DNA from: Prochlorococcus sp. MIT 1307
GTDB taxonomy: Bacteria > Cyanobacteriota > Cyanobacteriia > PCC-6307 > Cyanobiaceae
NCBI RefSeq assembly: GCF_034092395.1
Contig: NZ_CP139301.1
Location: forward strand, 1,736,001-1,800,000
DNA: 64,000 nt
Direction of reading: 5' to 3'
In this document: piece after piece, positions 1-7,746 of the stretch
Position numbering within the stretch: position 1 is the stretch's first letter
How the letters are laid out: each line of letters starts with the position of its first letter
Made by a program: the position numbers and the translations under genes
Notes under the pieces: model-generated
The model's database searches: none
Seen by the model: the letters and a program-made list of their open reading frames with translations, nothing else
What the model was told of the DNA's origin: nothing

Positions 1-407
1 AGAAGATCATCATCATCTATTAAAACAGTATTTTTTTCAGCGGATTCTCTTACACGGTGAATCTTTGTTGGGTAGCCGATTCGGCTAGAGCTGCTTTCCA
101 TAACACCAGTGAGATATGACTCCAAAGGGTCAGGACCATACAAATCAATACCTGAACTATTTCCAGCCAATCCAAGACTTGCTAATAGTCCAGGTAGTCC
201 AAAGACATGATCTCCATGCATATGAGAAATAAAGACTCTTCGCAATTGCGATAGGCGTAAGTTGCTTCGAAGGAATTGATGCTGGGTTCCTTCTCCACAA
301 TCAAAAAGCCATAGCTCTGCTCGCTGCGGAAGGCGCAGTGCCATCGCTGAAACGTTACGAGCGCGTGTTGGAACGCCTGAGCTTGTGCCTAGGAAGGTGA
401 CCTGCAA
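1..407 (-). CDS. rnz: Ribonuclease Z, 5' part only (runs off window start)
   Basis: This tRNA 3' processing endonuclease cuts precursor tRNAs after the discriminator base. It is a zinc-dependent metallo-beta-lactamase-fold enzyme. About 135 codons are present. They open with the family's beta strand [12 protein letters not shown] and carry the metal-binding motif SHMHGDH (His62, His64, Asp66, His67) and the FDCGEGTQ strand. The start is a TTG at 405-407, which puts the first strand at residue 3 as in other members; no ATG lies nearby. The remaining C-terminal part lies outside the window. It is divergent from the SpoIID-like gene, with about 100 bases between the two starts. Confidence 0.93.
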   Translation of the reverse strand, partial: MQVTFLGTSSGVPTRARNVSAMALRLPQRAELWLFDCGEGTQHQFLRSNLRLSQLRRVFISHMHGDHVFGLPGLLASLGLAGNSSGIDLYGPDPLESYLTGVMESSSSRIGYPTKIHRVRESAEKNTVLIDDDDL

Positions 408-506
408 GGTCTATTGCTTTTTAAGAACATCTTGTCATCTCAAAGTCTGAACATTGCTTGAATTGTTGTCTTATAAGCAAACTGCTATTTTTCTTGAGCA
501 TTCATT

Positions 507-1907
507 ATGTTTCGACTGATGCCTCAGAAGGCCTGGGGTGCACTTGGGGGAATATTGCTAGCGATTATTTGTCCTGTTGAACCAAGTCAGGCCGCTAAGG
601 AGCCAGTTTTGCGAGTTTTGGTTTTGGAATCAAAGCAACTTCGTTTTCGTGCTGATGGAGATAAGCCTTTAATGCTTTTTGGAACAGGTGCAAATAAAAA
701 AAGAATTAGTACTTTGAAAATTCACAAGAAGAATGGTCAGTTTAAAATGGCAGTGAATGGTAGCTCTGGAAGATGGTCTTATTTACCTCGTAAAACTGAG
801 TTAAGAATTAGGAGTAATGATCCTCGAGGAATTTGGCTGGGTAAACGTCGATACAGTGGTGAATTACGAGTTTTTGTCAGAGGTAATGATTTATTAGTTG
901 TGAATTATTTAGGCATCGAAAAGTATTTGGCCAGTGTTGTTGGTAGTGAGATGCCTAAGTCTTGGCCTATGGAAGCACTAAGAGCACAGGCTGTCGCTGC
1001 AAGAACATATGCTTTACAACAACTAGGAAAGAAAGAGTTTTATGACGTCAACTCTACTGAGCAAAATCAAGTTTATTTAGGCATTGAATCTGAGACTACA
1101 AGCACGAAAAAGGCTGTATATACAACTCGCTCTTTGGTGTTGATGCATAAAGGTCGATTAATAAATGCTGTTTTTCACAGCAGTTCAGGAGGTGCAACAG
1201 AGGCTAGTGGGGCAGTTTGGACCAAACAGTTGCCTTATTTGGTTAGTGTGCCTGACTATGATCAACATAGTCCTGCCTTTAAGTGGGAGATGGAATTTGA
1301 TCCATATCAACTAAAAGCAGCTTTTTCTGAAATAGGAGGTGTAGAAGGGATAAAGGTACTTAATAGCAGTAATACAGGTAGGGTTCTCACTGCAAGGATC
1401 GATGGACCGCGTGGTGATCTTGAGCTAACTGGTAAAGAATTGCGCCATCGTTTGGGCTTGAAAAGCACATTGGCCAGCTTTGAAATGGTTCCGCATATGC
1501 CGACGTCTAAGAAAACATTGACAAAACCATTTGCTTTATGGGATTCGTTCAATGAGTCGTCATCAAAAATAAAAAACTCTTCAGATGATTTATTGCGGCG
1601 TGGTTGGTCTTTCAAAGAACTTGATTTTGATTTGGCACATAAAACTCAGGCCTTGAAACCACCACTTCCTCCACCTCGCCCTTATTTATTCCCAAAGCTT
1701 CCACCTTTATTTGCGTTGGAGGCTCCTCCACCTTTGCCTCCTATAGCTAAGAAACTCATGTTGGTGGTAAAAGGTTCTGGCTCAGGCCATGGTGTTGGTA
1801 TGAGTCAATGGGGGGCTTATGGTTTAGCTGAGAAAGGAGTTGATTTTCGGAAGATACTTACTCATTACTACAAAGGCGTAGAGATTCGCCAGTTTTCAGC
1901 GACTTGA
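507..1907 (+). CDS. SpoIID/LytB-domain exported protein
   Basis: This 466-residue protein has an N-terminal signal peptide (hydrophobic stretch around residues 10-29, ending in PSQAA), so it is probably periplasmic or cell-wall associated. The SpoIID/LytB domain is recognised from YLASVVGSEMP and the AQAVAARTYAL segment near residues 145-170, then FHSSSGGATE, and the C-terminal GSGHGVGMSQWGA signature. SpoIID of spore formers is a lytic transglycosylase that cuts glycan strands lacking stem peptides. Cyanobacteria do not sporulate, so a role in peptidoglycan turnover is inferred. A proline-rich linker (PPLPPPRPY and similar, about residues 385-420) separates the two halves of the domain, an unusual insertion. 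The gene lies just upstream of the amino-sugar gene at 1971. Confidence 0.88.
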   Translation: MFRLMPQKAWGALGGILLAIICPVEPSQAAKEPVLRVLVLESKQLRFRADGDKPLMLFGTGANKKRISTLKIHKKNGQFKMAVNGSSGRWSYLPRKTELRIRSNDPRGIWLGKRRYSGELRVFVRGNDLLVVNYLGIEKYLASVVGSEMPKSWPMEALRAQAVAARTYALQQLGKKEFYDVNSTEQNQVYLGIESETTSTKKAVYTTRSLVLMHKGRLINAVFHSSSGGATEASGAVWTKQLPYLVSVPDYDQHSPAFKWEMEFDPYQLKAAFSEIGGVEGIKVLNSSNTGRVLTARIDGPRGDLELTGKELRHRLGLKSTLASFEMVPHMPTSKKTLTKPFALWDSFNESSSKIKNSSDDLLRRGWSFKELDFDLAHKTQALKPPLPPPRPYLFPKLPPLFALEAPPPLPPIAKKLMLVVKGSGSGHGVGMSQWGAYGLAEKGVDFRKILTHYYKGVEIRQFSAT

Positions 1908-1970
1908 CCTGTGCTCTGAGGGCAAGCTTAGTTATTTTCTATATTGAATAGTTTATTTTAAGGGGCTTTT

Positions 1971-2798
1971 TTGGATCAAGACTTGTCAGCCCTGGTCTCT
2001 TCTTGGGGGTTCCGTGGAACAATTGTGGCTAAAGAAAATCCCACTGAATTGGTTGAAATCCTAGTGGATGTGCTTGAAGACCGTTTAAGGAAGAGACTAT
2101 TTCAAATGGAATCGAAACCTCTTGGGTTGGCTACCGGAAGAACTATGCAACCTATCTATACCTCACTTGTTTCTCGCCTTAAAGATTGGCCAAAGCCAAA
2201 GATGGACAGCCTTTTGGAAGGCTGGTGCAGTTTTAACTTAGACGAATATGTTGGGCTGTCCAATGAGTCAACTGACAGTTTTGCTGCCTTTATGGCTCAA
2301 TTTCTTGGTACCCCTTTGAGTCTTACTCCTGACAAACTTCGACTTCCTGATGGTTGTGCAAAAGATCCGCAAAAAGAGGCTTTGTTGTATGCCGAGCAGC
2401 TGAAGACTCTTGGTGGTGTAGGCATTCAATTGCTTGGTCTTGGAGTGAATGGTCATGTGGGTTTTAATGAACCTCCCTGTGGTTCTGATTCTTCATGCAG
2501 AGTTGTTTCCCTATCGGCAGAAACGCGGAAACAAAATGCTTTTGCTTTTAGGGGCGATCCACATTTGGTTCCAAGAAATGCGATAACTCTTGGGATGCAA
2601 GAGATTTTGGATGCTGAAGAGATTCATTTGGTTGTGACTGGTGCAACTAAGGCCAATACCTTGTATTCGCTTCTGAATGAGCCTATGTCTGAATGTTTGC
2701 CTGCAAGCTGGATCAAGCAACATAACAATATCTGCTTGTGGTGTGACTACTCTTCATTGACGAAGGTCGTGCAACAATTTTCCCCTTTATGTCTATGA
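1971..2798 (+). CDS. nagB: Glucosamine-6-phosphate deaminase-like protein (NagB / 6-phosphogluconolactonase family)
   Basis: The 275-residue protein belongs to the NagB/SOL fold. Family motifs visible are GLATGRT (phosphate-binding loop), FNLDEYVGLS, and LLGLGVNGHVGFNEP, whose GHVGFNEP is specific to glucosamine-6-phosphate deaminases rather than phosphogluconolactonases. A conserved VTGATKA loop binds phosphate near the C-terminus. Deaminases convert glucosamine-6-phosphate to fructose-6-phosphate and ammonia. The start is TTG at 1971; no in-frame ATG gives a complete first helix. It lies 63 bases after the SpoIID-like gene on the same strand, so the two may be co-transcribed and act on wall amino sugars (inference). 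No nagA is present in the window. Confidence 0.85.
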   Translation: MDQDLSALVSSWGFRGTIVAKENPTELVEILVDVLEDRLRKRLFQMESKPLGLATGRTMQPIYTSLVSRLKDWPKPKMDSLLEGWCSFNLDEYVGLSNESTDSFAAFMAQFLGTPLSLTPDKLRLPDGCAKDPQKEALLYAEQLKTLGGVGIQLLGLGVNGHVGFNEPPCGSDSSCRVVSLSAETRKQNAFAFRGDPHLVPRNAITLGMQEILDAEEIHLVVTGATKANTLYSLLNEPMSECLPASWIKQHNNICLWCDYSSLTKVVQQFSPLCL

Positions 2799-2875
2799 TT
2801 GTTCGCCAATAAAATGGATAATGCCTTGAAATATTTGTATCAACTCAAAATAGAAGCCAATAGCTTTAATAGTGC

Positions 2876-3067
2876 CTATATGCTTTTACCTCTTCGATGC
2901 TCCTGAGTCATTGTAGCTCTCATCCGAGGAGCGATTCCTTTTGTTAATTGAAAAAAATAAGCTTGCCCCTTTGAATTTTTCATTAGCTTCACAAGCTGAA
3001 TGCGACTGATTTTGTTACTTGGCTTTGCTGGTTGATTGGGTTTTAGTGTTCTGTTAGTGATTGGCAT
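2876..3067 (-). CDS. Small basic hypothetical protein, 63 aa
   Basis: A 63-residue ORF rich in Lys, Arg and Gln with no recognisable domain, signal peptide or membrane segment. It begins with ATG and sits 26 bases downstream of truB on the same strand, so it could be the last gene of that transcript. The N-terminal third (NRTLKPNQPAKPSNK) looks disordered, while residues 25-50 could form helix. The ribosome-binding site is weak. I do not recognise the family. It is listed because it fills the gap between two convergent genes and has a plausible start, but it could be a chance ORF. Confidence 0.5.
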   Translation of the reverse strand: MPITNRTLKPNQPAKPSNKISRIQLVKLMKNSKGQAYFFQLTKGIAPRMRATMTQEHRRGKSI

Positions 3068-3093
3068 GTAGAACTTTTGCTAGTGCTTATTAA

Positions 3094-4029
3094 TTAGCCC
3101 AATGCTTGGAAGACAACTTTAGATTTTAGTGTTGATGATCCATCCCATCCCCCTATCCCTAAAACTTCTGCAGATGTATTGGAAACCAATATGAAAACCT
3201 CTTCTGGTTGATGTTTTGCGAACTGCATTTCAGATGAAGGCTCAATTCTATCTCTCGTGATGTTTAATTGACGACCTGTGCGCCAGTGTATGGATTCCGT
3301 TTCTGTAGTTAATTTTAAGCGAGGTAAATTACGAAGTGCTTGTAGAGGTGAAACTACATTTAATGGGATAGCTGAATGCTCATTGCTAGTCGTTGGTAGT
3401 GGTAAGGCTTGTTTTTCATTGAATCCTAATGCTTCTGTTCGGCGAAGCTTGGCTAAGCATCCCCCGCACCCGAGGCTATTACCTAGATCCCTCGCCAGAG
3501 CACGGATGTATGTGCCTGATGAGCAATGTACGTTGATTTCTATTCGCCCTGTGGATTGGTCCCAACCTAGAAGAAGAATCTCATGAATAGTGATTGACCT
3601 ATCCGGTAAATCAAAAACTTCGCCTCTAAGTGCTTTTTTATAAGCTCTTTCTCCTTTGATATGGATGCTGGAAATGTTGGGAGGCTGCTGTCTTATTTTG
3701 CCTCGGAACATATCGAGGTGTTTGTTGAGAATGGTTTGTTCTATTTTGGGCCAAGGTTGATTAGAGATGATTTCTCCATCAAGATCATCTGTGGTAGTGC
3801 GTTTTCCTAGTTGAATAATACCCCTGTATCTCTTGTCGCTTGGAAGGTAAGTTAAGAGCCTTGTGGCAGGACCTAGGGCTATAGGTAATACTCCTGTTAC
3901 GGATGGATCTAGGGTTCCCCCATGTCCAACGCGCTTTATTCCAAAGATTTTTCTTACTTTGTTTACGCAGTCATGTGAAGTAAGCCCTTGCTCTTTGTCG
4001 ATTATTACGAAGCCGAATGGATTATTCAT
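3094..4029 (-). CDS. truB: tRNA pseudouridine(55) synthase TruB
   Basis: TruB makes pseudouridine 55 in the T-loop of tRNAs. The 311-residue form chosen here starts at the ATG that gives MNNPFGFVIIDKEQG, the usual family N-terminus. The frame stays open another 27 codons upstream, but that part is unlike TruB. Motifs are GLTSHD, VGHGGTLDP with the catalytic aspartate (Asp41), and GVLPIALG, then SSGTYIRALARDLG in the middle of the catalytic domain. A divergent C-terminal tail follows. It is divergent from the methyltransferase at 4131. Confidence 0.95.
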   Translation of the reverse strand: MNNPFGFVIIDKEQGLTSHDCVNKVRKIFGIKRVGHGGTLDPSVTGVLPIALGPATRLLTYLPSDKRYRGIIQLGKRTTTDDLDGEIISNQPWPKIEQTILNKHLDMFRGKIRQQPPNISSIHIKGERAYKKALRGEVFDLPDRSITIHEILLLGWDQSTGRIEINVHCSSGTYIRALARDLGNSLGCGGCLAKLRRTEALGFNEKQALPLPTTSNEHSAIPLNVVSPLQALRNLPRLKLTTETESIHWRTGRQLNITRDRIEPSSEMQFAKHQPEEVFILVSNTSAEVLGIGGWDGSSTLKSKVVFQALG

Positions 4030-4130
4030 AATTGAACACTTAGACCAGACTCTGACGATTTGAAGGTGTGCTTTTCTAAATCTGAAGGTATAGGTTGATA
4101 TTGCAAGCAATTCTGAGAATCGATTAGGCC

Positions 4131-4874
4131 ATGCATTGCAGAGATGTTGATGTTTCTGAGTTCCTGAGAACTGGCTTTAACCTCAAATCCCATTTGGCAA
4201 CTTTTCTCCAGTTAACAGTTGAGCAGGTTGATAGTCGTTTGTCTTTAGGCTCTCTTGACTTAGCAACGTTTCACCCAGGCTCGATTGATCCTGAGGACAC
4301 TATCGATTTTTATGAGGATAAGGTAGGGACGAGACATCTATTCGATCTGGCAGCATGGCATTTGAGCAGTGCAAATTACATTGCAGACACACTTCGTCTT
4401 CAGCAGCAATTTGCGCGAGGACAGGTTCTTGACTTTGGAGGTGGTATTGGCACCCATGCCCTTGCAGCAGCAGCTCTGCCTGATGTAGATCATGTTTGGT
4501 ATGTGGACTTGAATCCTGAAAATAGAAACTTTGTTGAACAACGCTCGAAAGAACTTGGTTTAGTGGATGCGATCTCTGTTCATAGAGATCTTGAAAACAC
4601 AGGCATGTTGAAATTTGACACGTTGATTTGTCTGGATGTACTTGAACATATTTCTAACCCTTCTAGTCAAATAACTGCTTTTCATGAATGCTTGTCAGTT
4701 GATGGAATTGCATTAATGAATTGGTACTTCTATAAGGGCAATAAAGGGGAGTATCCATTTCATTTTGATGATCCGGTAATGATTGAAAATTTTTTTAGGA
4801 CTCTACAGAGTCTTTTTATCGAGGTGTTTCATCCTTTTCTTATTACCACTCGAGCCTATAGAACTATGAACTGA
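4131..4874 (+). CDS. Class I SAM-dependent methyltransferase, substrate unknown
   Basis: This 247-residue soluble protein has a class I SAM-binding core around residues 98-160. Motif I is VLDFGGGIGTHA, followed by the acidic strand VWYVDLNPEN and the motif IV-like DTLICLDVLEHI. That last motif resembles the UbiE/Coq3-type family that methylates small molecules. The C-terminal part (NWYFYKGNKGEYPFHFDD) probably shapes the substrate pocket. The target cannot be deduced. It stands alone, divergent from truB and convergent with rpmA, whose stop is about 25 bases away. The roughly 75 N-terminal residues before the core look like an accessory helical region. Confidence 0.8.
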   Translation: MHCRDVDVSEFLRTGFNLKSHLATFLQLTVEQVDSRLSLGSLDLATFHPGSIDPEDTIDFYEDKVGTRHLFDLAAWHLSSANYIADTLRLQQQFARGQVLDFGGGIGTHALAAAALPDVDHVWYVDLNPENRNFVEQRSKELGLVDAISVHRDLENTGMLKFDTLICLDVLEHISNPSSQITAFHECLSVDGIALMNWYFYKGNKGEYPFHFDDPVMIENFFRTLQSLFIEVFHPFLITTRAYRTMN

Positions 4875-4899
4875 TTAGCACTAAATGATTCTCGAGTGT

Positions 4900-5169
4900 T
4901 CAATTGGCGGTGGCAGCAATATTAATTCGCTTTCGGTTGCGAAGCCCGCGACGAATACTTTCAAAATTCACCACTCCATCTGTTAGCGCGAAGAGTGTGT
5001 CGTCTTTACCTTTGCCGACGTTAAGGCCAGGTAGAACAGATGTGCCTCTTTGCCTAATGAGGATTGAACCAGCTGTAACTTTTGCTCCTCCATATGCTTT
5101 TACTCCTAGGCGCTTTGAATTTGAATCGCGACCATTGCGTGTAGAGCCAGTGCCTTTTTTATGTGCCAT
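4900..5169 (-). CDS. rpmA: 50S ribosomal protein L27
   Basis: L27 is an 89-residue basic protein of the large ribosomal subunit whose N-terminal tail reaches the peptidyl-transferase centre. The start [16 protein letters not shown] and the block [10 protein letters not shown] are diagnostic. There is no cleavable N-terminal extension of the Firmicutes kind. It follows rplU by 33 bases in the usual L21-L27 pair, most likely one transcript. Only its partner rplU lies between it and the clock genes. Confidence 0.97.
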   Translation of the reverse strand: MAHKKGTGSTRNGRDSNSKRLGVKAYGGAKVTAGSILIRQRGTSVLPGLNVGKGKDDTLFALTDGVVNFESIRRGLRNRKRINIAATAN

Positions 5170-5202
5170 TGGAATTTATGAGGGAGGGGAGAGTGAAAGA
5201 GG

Positions 5203-5595
5203 TTAATCGATAGATTTGGAAGCCTTTGCTTTTTTGCCACTTGTAGAAATGGCTTGAACCATAACTCGAGTGAGTTCTTGTCGGTGACCATTTTTGGTCC
5301 TTGTCTTTTTTTTAGGACGCATTTTATAAACAATCACTTTTGGGCCTCTTCGATGTTCTAGCACTTTTAGTTCTACTGATGCACCTTTTACAAAGGGCTT
5401 CCCTAGCGTGGCACCTTTTCCTTCATTGATTAATAGGACATTGTCAAGAGTCACTATTTCTCCAATATCTGCTTTTATGCGGTTGAAGTCGTAGTAACGG
5501 TTTGTCTGGACCCAGAATTGTGAGCCTGAAGCCTCAACAATGGCATATGAGTCAGACTTAGTTTCTTCTTTGGAAGGAGGTGATTGCTTAGCCAT
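5203..5595 (-). CDS. rplU: 50S ribosomal protein L21
   Basis: L21 binds 23S rRNA next to L20. Motifs are YAIVEASGSQFWVQ at the start of the domain, LKVLEHRRGPKVIVYKMRPKKKTRTK, and GHRQELTRV near the C-terminus. The frame is open to an ATG at 5640 (145 aa). I chose the second ATG (130 aa), which leaves about 16 residues before the conserved YAIVE strand, closer to relatives. Neither start has a clear ribosome-binding site. The N-terminal 16 residues and the Lys/Ser-rich tail are low-complexity. It is the first gene of the L21-L27 pair, divergent from kaiB. Confidence 0.94.
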   Translation of the reverse strand: MAKQSPPSKEETKSDSYAIVEASGSQFWVQTNRYYDFNRIKADIGEIVTLDNVLLINEGKGATLGKPFVKGASVELKVLEHRRGPKVIVYKMRPKKKTRTKNGHRQELTRVMVQAISTSGKKAKASKSID

Positions 5596-5782
5596 GGTTT
5601 CTGAGACGTGAATAGGCTCGGATAGTTTTGCCTTGGGCATTTTTGGTGCTTAAAAGCTTGTTTGCCGATTTAGGCCTAAGTTCACAATCGAAAGACAATC
5701 AAACATCCTCGGCTTTTGCCCCTCCATTAGTCAAGATTTAATTGAACAAACCTTCTTTATCCGGCGCAATGGAGTTGCTCTT

Positions 5783-6112
5783 ATGAGTCCTAGGAAGACC
5801 TACATTCTCAAGCTATATGTGGCAGGAAATACTCCAAATTCCATGCGAGCATTAAAAACATTGCGTGACATTTTAGAAACGGAATTCCGTGGGGTTTATG
5901 CTTTGAAAGTTATTGATGTACTGAAAAATCCACAATTGGCTGAGGAAGATAAAATTCTTGCTACGCCAACATTGGCAAAGATTCTCCCCCCCCCTGTTCG
6001 AAGAATAATTGGTGACTTGTCTGACCGCGAAAGGGTTTTGATAGGTCTGGACCTTCTTTATGATGAGTTATCAGATGCCGATCTAAGCTCTGTAATCATT
6101 GATGAGTCCTGA
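5783..6112 (+). CDS. kaiB: Circadian clock protein KaiB
   Basis: KaiB is the fold-switching clock protein that binds the CI ring of phosphorylated KaiC. In the full clock it also sequesters KaiA and displaces SasA in favour of CikA. At 109 residues it is slightly longer than the 102-residue Synechococcus protein. It is nearly identical in its conserved parts, such as [32 protein letters not shown] and [16 protein letters not shown]. The ATG is fixed by that N-terminus. Upstream, between rplU and kaiB where kaiA normally lies, only 142 (or 187) bases remain. The acidic C-terminal tail (ELSDADLSS) is variable in the family. It is presumably co-transcribed with kaiC, 95 bases downstream. Confidence 0.97.
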   Translation: MSPRKTYILKLYVAGNTPNSMRALKTLRDILETEFRGVYALKVIDVLKNPQLAEEDKILATPTLAKILPPPVRRIIGDLSDRERVLIGLDLLYDELSDADLSSVIIDES

Positions 6113-6207
6113 GATGAGGACATTTAGAGGCAGATTCTTAAGTCAGGCTGTGAAGCTAGTGGCTAAGTAGTTATTTGTCTCTAGCGTTTCACCATTAGAT
6201 AGTGAAT

Positions 6208-7728
6208 ATGTCATCTTCCAGCGCTGCGCCGTCTCCCAAAACCCAAGTTCAGAAACTCCCCACCGGGATCGAAGGCTTCGATGATGTTTGCCAGGGCGGT
6301 TTACCCACGGCTAGAAGTACTTTGGTAAGTGGAACTTCGGGAACAGGTAAAACTGTTTTTTCTCTTCAATATTTGCATCATGGAATATGTCATTTTGATG
6401 AGCCTGGCATCTTTGTTACTTTTGAAGAATCTCCTGAAGACATAATTCGAAATGCAGCCAGTTTTGGATGGAATCTGCAAGAGTTAATAGATCAAGATAA
6501 GCTGTTTATTCTTGATGCATCTCCAGACCCCGATGGCCAAGATGTTGCTGGTAGTTTTGATTTATCTGGCTTGATTGAAAGAATTAGTTATGCAATAAGA
6601 AAATATAAGGCAAAGCGGGTAGCAATTGATTCAATGACAGCTGTTTTTCAGCAATATGACGCTATTTATGTTGTTAGAAGAGAGATTTTTAGATTAATAG
6701 CTCGTTTAAAAGATATTGGTGTGACAACTGTTATGACTACTGAAAGAATAGATGAATATGGACCTATTGCTAGGTATGGAGTTGAAGAGTTTGTTTCTGA
6801 TAATGTTGTGATACTACGTAATGTCCTTGAGTCAGAAAGAAGGCGCCGGACAGTTGAGATCCTTAAGTTGCGTGGAACAATACATATGAAGGGTGAGTTC
6901 CCTTTCACAATGGGCAGTCAAGGAATTACTGTTTTTGCTCTCGGTGCGATGAGATTAACGCAAAGATCGTCAAATACTCGTATAAGTTCAGGGGTTCCTA
7001 GTCTTGATGAAATGTGTGGAGGTGGCTTTTTTCAGGATTCAATTATTCTTGCTACTGGTGCAACAGGAACTGGTAAAACAATGCTTGTTTCTAAATTTAT
7101 TGAAGATGCATATCGTAACGAAGAGAGAGCGATACTTTTTGCTTATGAAGAATCTCGCGCGCAACTATTGAGGAATGCCACTAGTTGGGGAATTGACTTT
7201 GAGAAGATGGAAAGTGATGGGCTTTTAAAAATTATTTGTGCATATCCTGAATCAACTGGATTGGAGGATCATTTACAGATAATTAAGGCTGAGATTACAC
7301 AATTTAAGCCCTCTAGAATGGCAATTGATTCATTGTCAGCTCTGGCTCGAGGTGTCAGCCTGAATGCATTTCGTCAGTTTGTAATAGGTGTGACCGGTTA
7401 TGCCAAGCAAGAGGAAATAGCTGGATTTTTTACTAATACTGCTGAAGAATTTATGGGTAGCCATTCGATTACTGATTCTCATATATCCACAATCACTGAT
7501 ACGATAATGTTGCTCCAATATGTTGAGATCCGTGGTGAAATGGCGAGAGCTATTAATGTTTTCAAAATGAGGGGATCCTGGCACGACAAAAGAATCCGAG
7601 AGTTTATAATTACTGGAGAAGGACCCCAAATAAAAGATTCTTTTTCTAACTTTGAACAAATTTTTAGTGGTGCGCCACACCGTGTCTCAGACGATCAAAT
7701 ACCTGGTGTGTTCAAAGCTATTGAGTGA
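6208..7728 (+). CDS. kaiC: Circadian clock ATPase/kinase KaiC
   Basis: KaiC is the double-RecA hexameric ATPase, autokinase and autophosphatase at the core of the clock. The 506-residue form starts at the ATG; a GTG two codons upstream is also possible. The CI Walker A is GTSGTGKT (Lys48) with the catalytic Glu73-Glu74 pair (FEESPED); the CII Walker A is GATGTGKT. The phosphorylation segment SITDSHISTITDT is intact, giving Ser427 and Thr428 (Synechococcus Ser431/Thr432) and the neighbouring Thr. The C-terminal tail after the SGAP turn is about nine residues shorter than in Synechococcus elongatus, and it lacks the end that binds KaiA. That fits the absence of kaiA. It is convergent with nblS. 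Confidence 0.97.
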   Translation: MSSSSAAPSPKTQVQKLPTGIEGFDDVCQGGLPTARSTLVSGTSGTGKTVFSLQYLHHGICHFDEPGIFVTFEESPEDIIRNAASFGWNLQELIDQDKLFILDASPDPDGQDVAGSFDLSGLIERISYAIRKYKAKRVAIDSMTAVFQQYDAIYVVRREIFRLIARLKDIGVTTVMTTERIDEYGPIARYGVEEFVSDNVVILRNVLESERRRRTVEILKLRGTIHMKGEFPFTMGSQGITVFALGAMRLTQRSSNTRISSGVPSLDEMCGGGFFQDSIILATGATGTGKTMLVSKFIEDAYRNEERAILFAYEESRAQLLRNATSWGIDFEKMESDGLLKIICAYPESTGLEDHLQIIKAEITQFKPSRMAIDSLSALARGVSLNAFRQFVIGVTGYAKQEEIAGFFTNTAEEFMGSHSITDSHISTITDTIMLLQYVEIRGEMARAINVFKMRGSWHDKRIREFIITGEGPQIKDSFSNFEQIFSGAPHRVSDDQIPGVFKAIE

Positions 7729-7746
7729 TATTTTTGTTTGCCCTAA

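Noticed and set aside
4030-4110. 27-codon extension of truB
   Set aside because: The extension is unlike TruB; the family N-terminus begins at the ATG at 4029.
4904-5206. 100-codon ORF on the + strand
   Set aside because: It is antisense to rpmA, a clear ribosomal gene.
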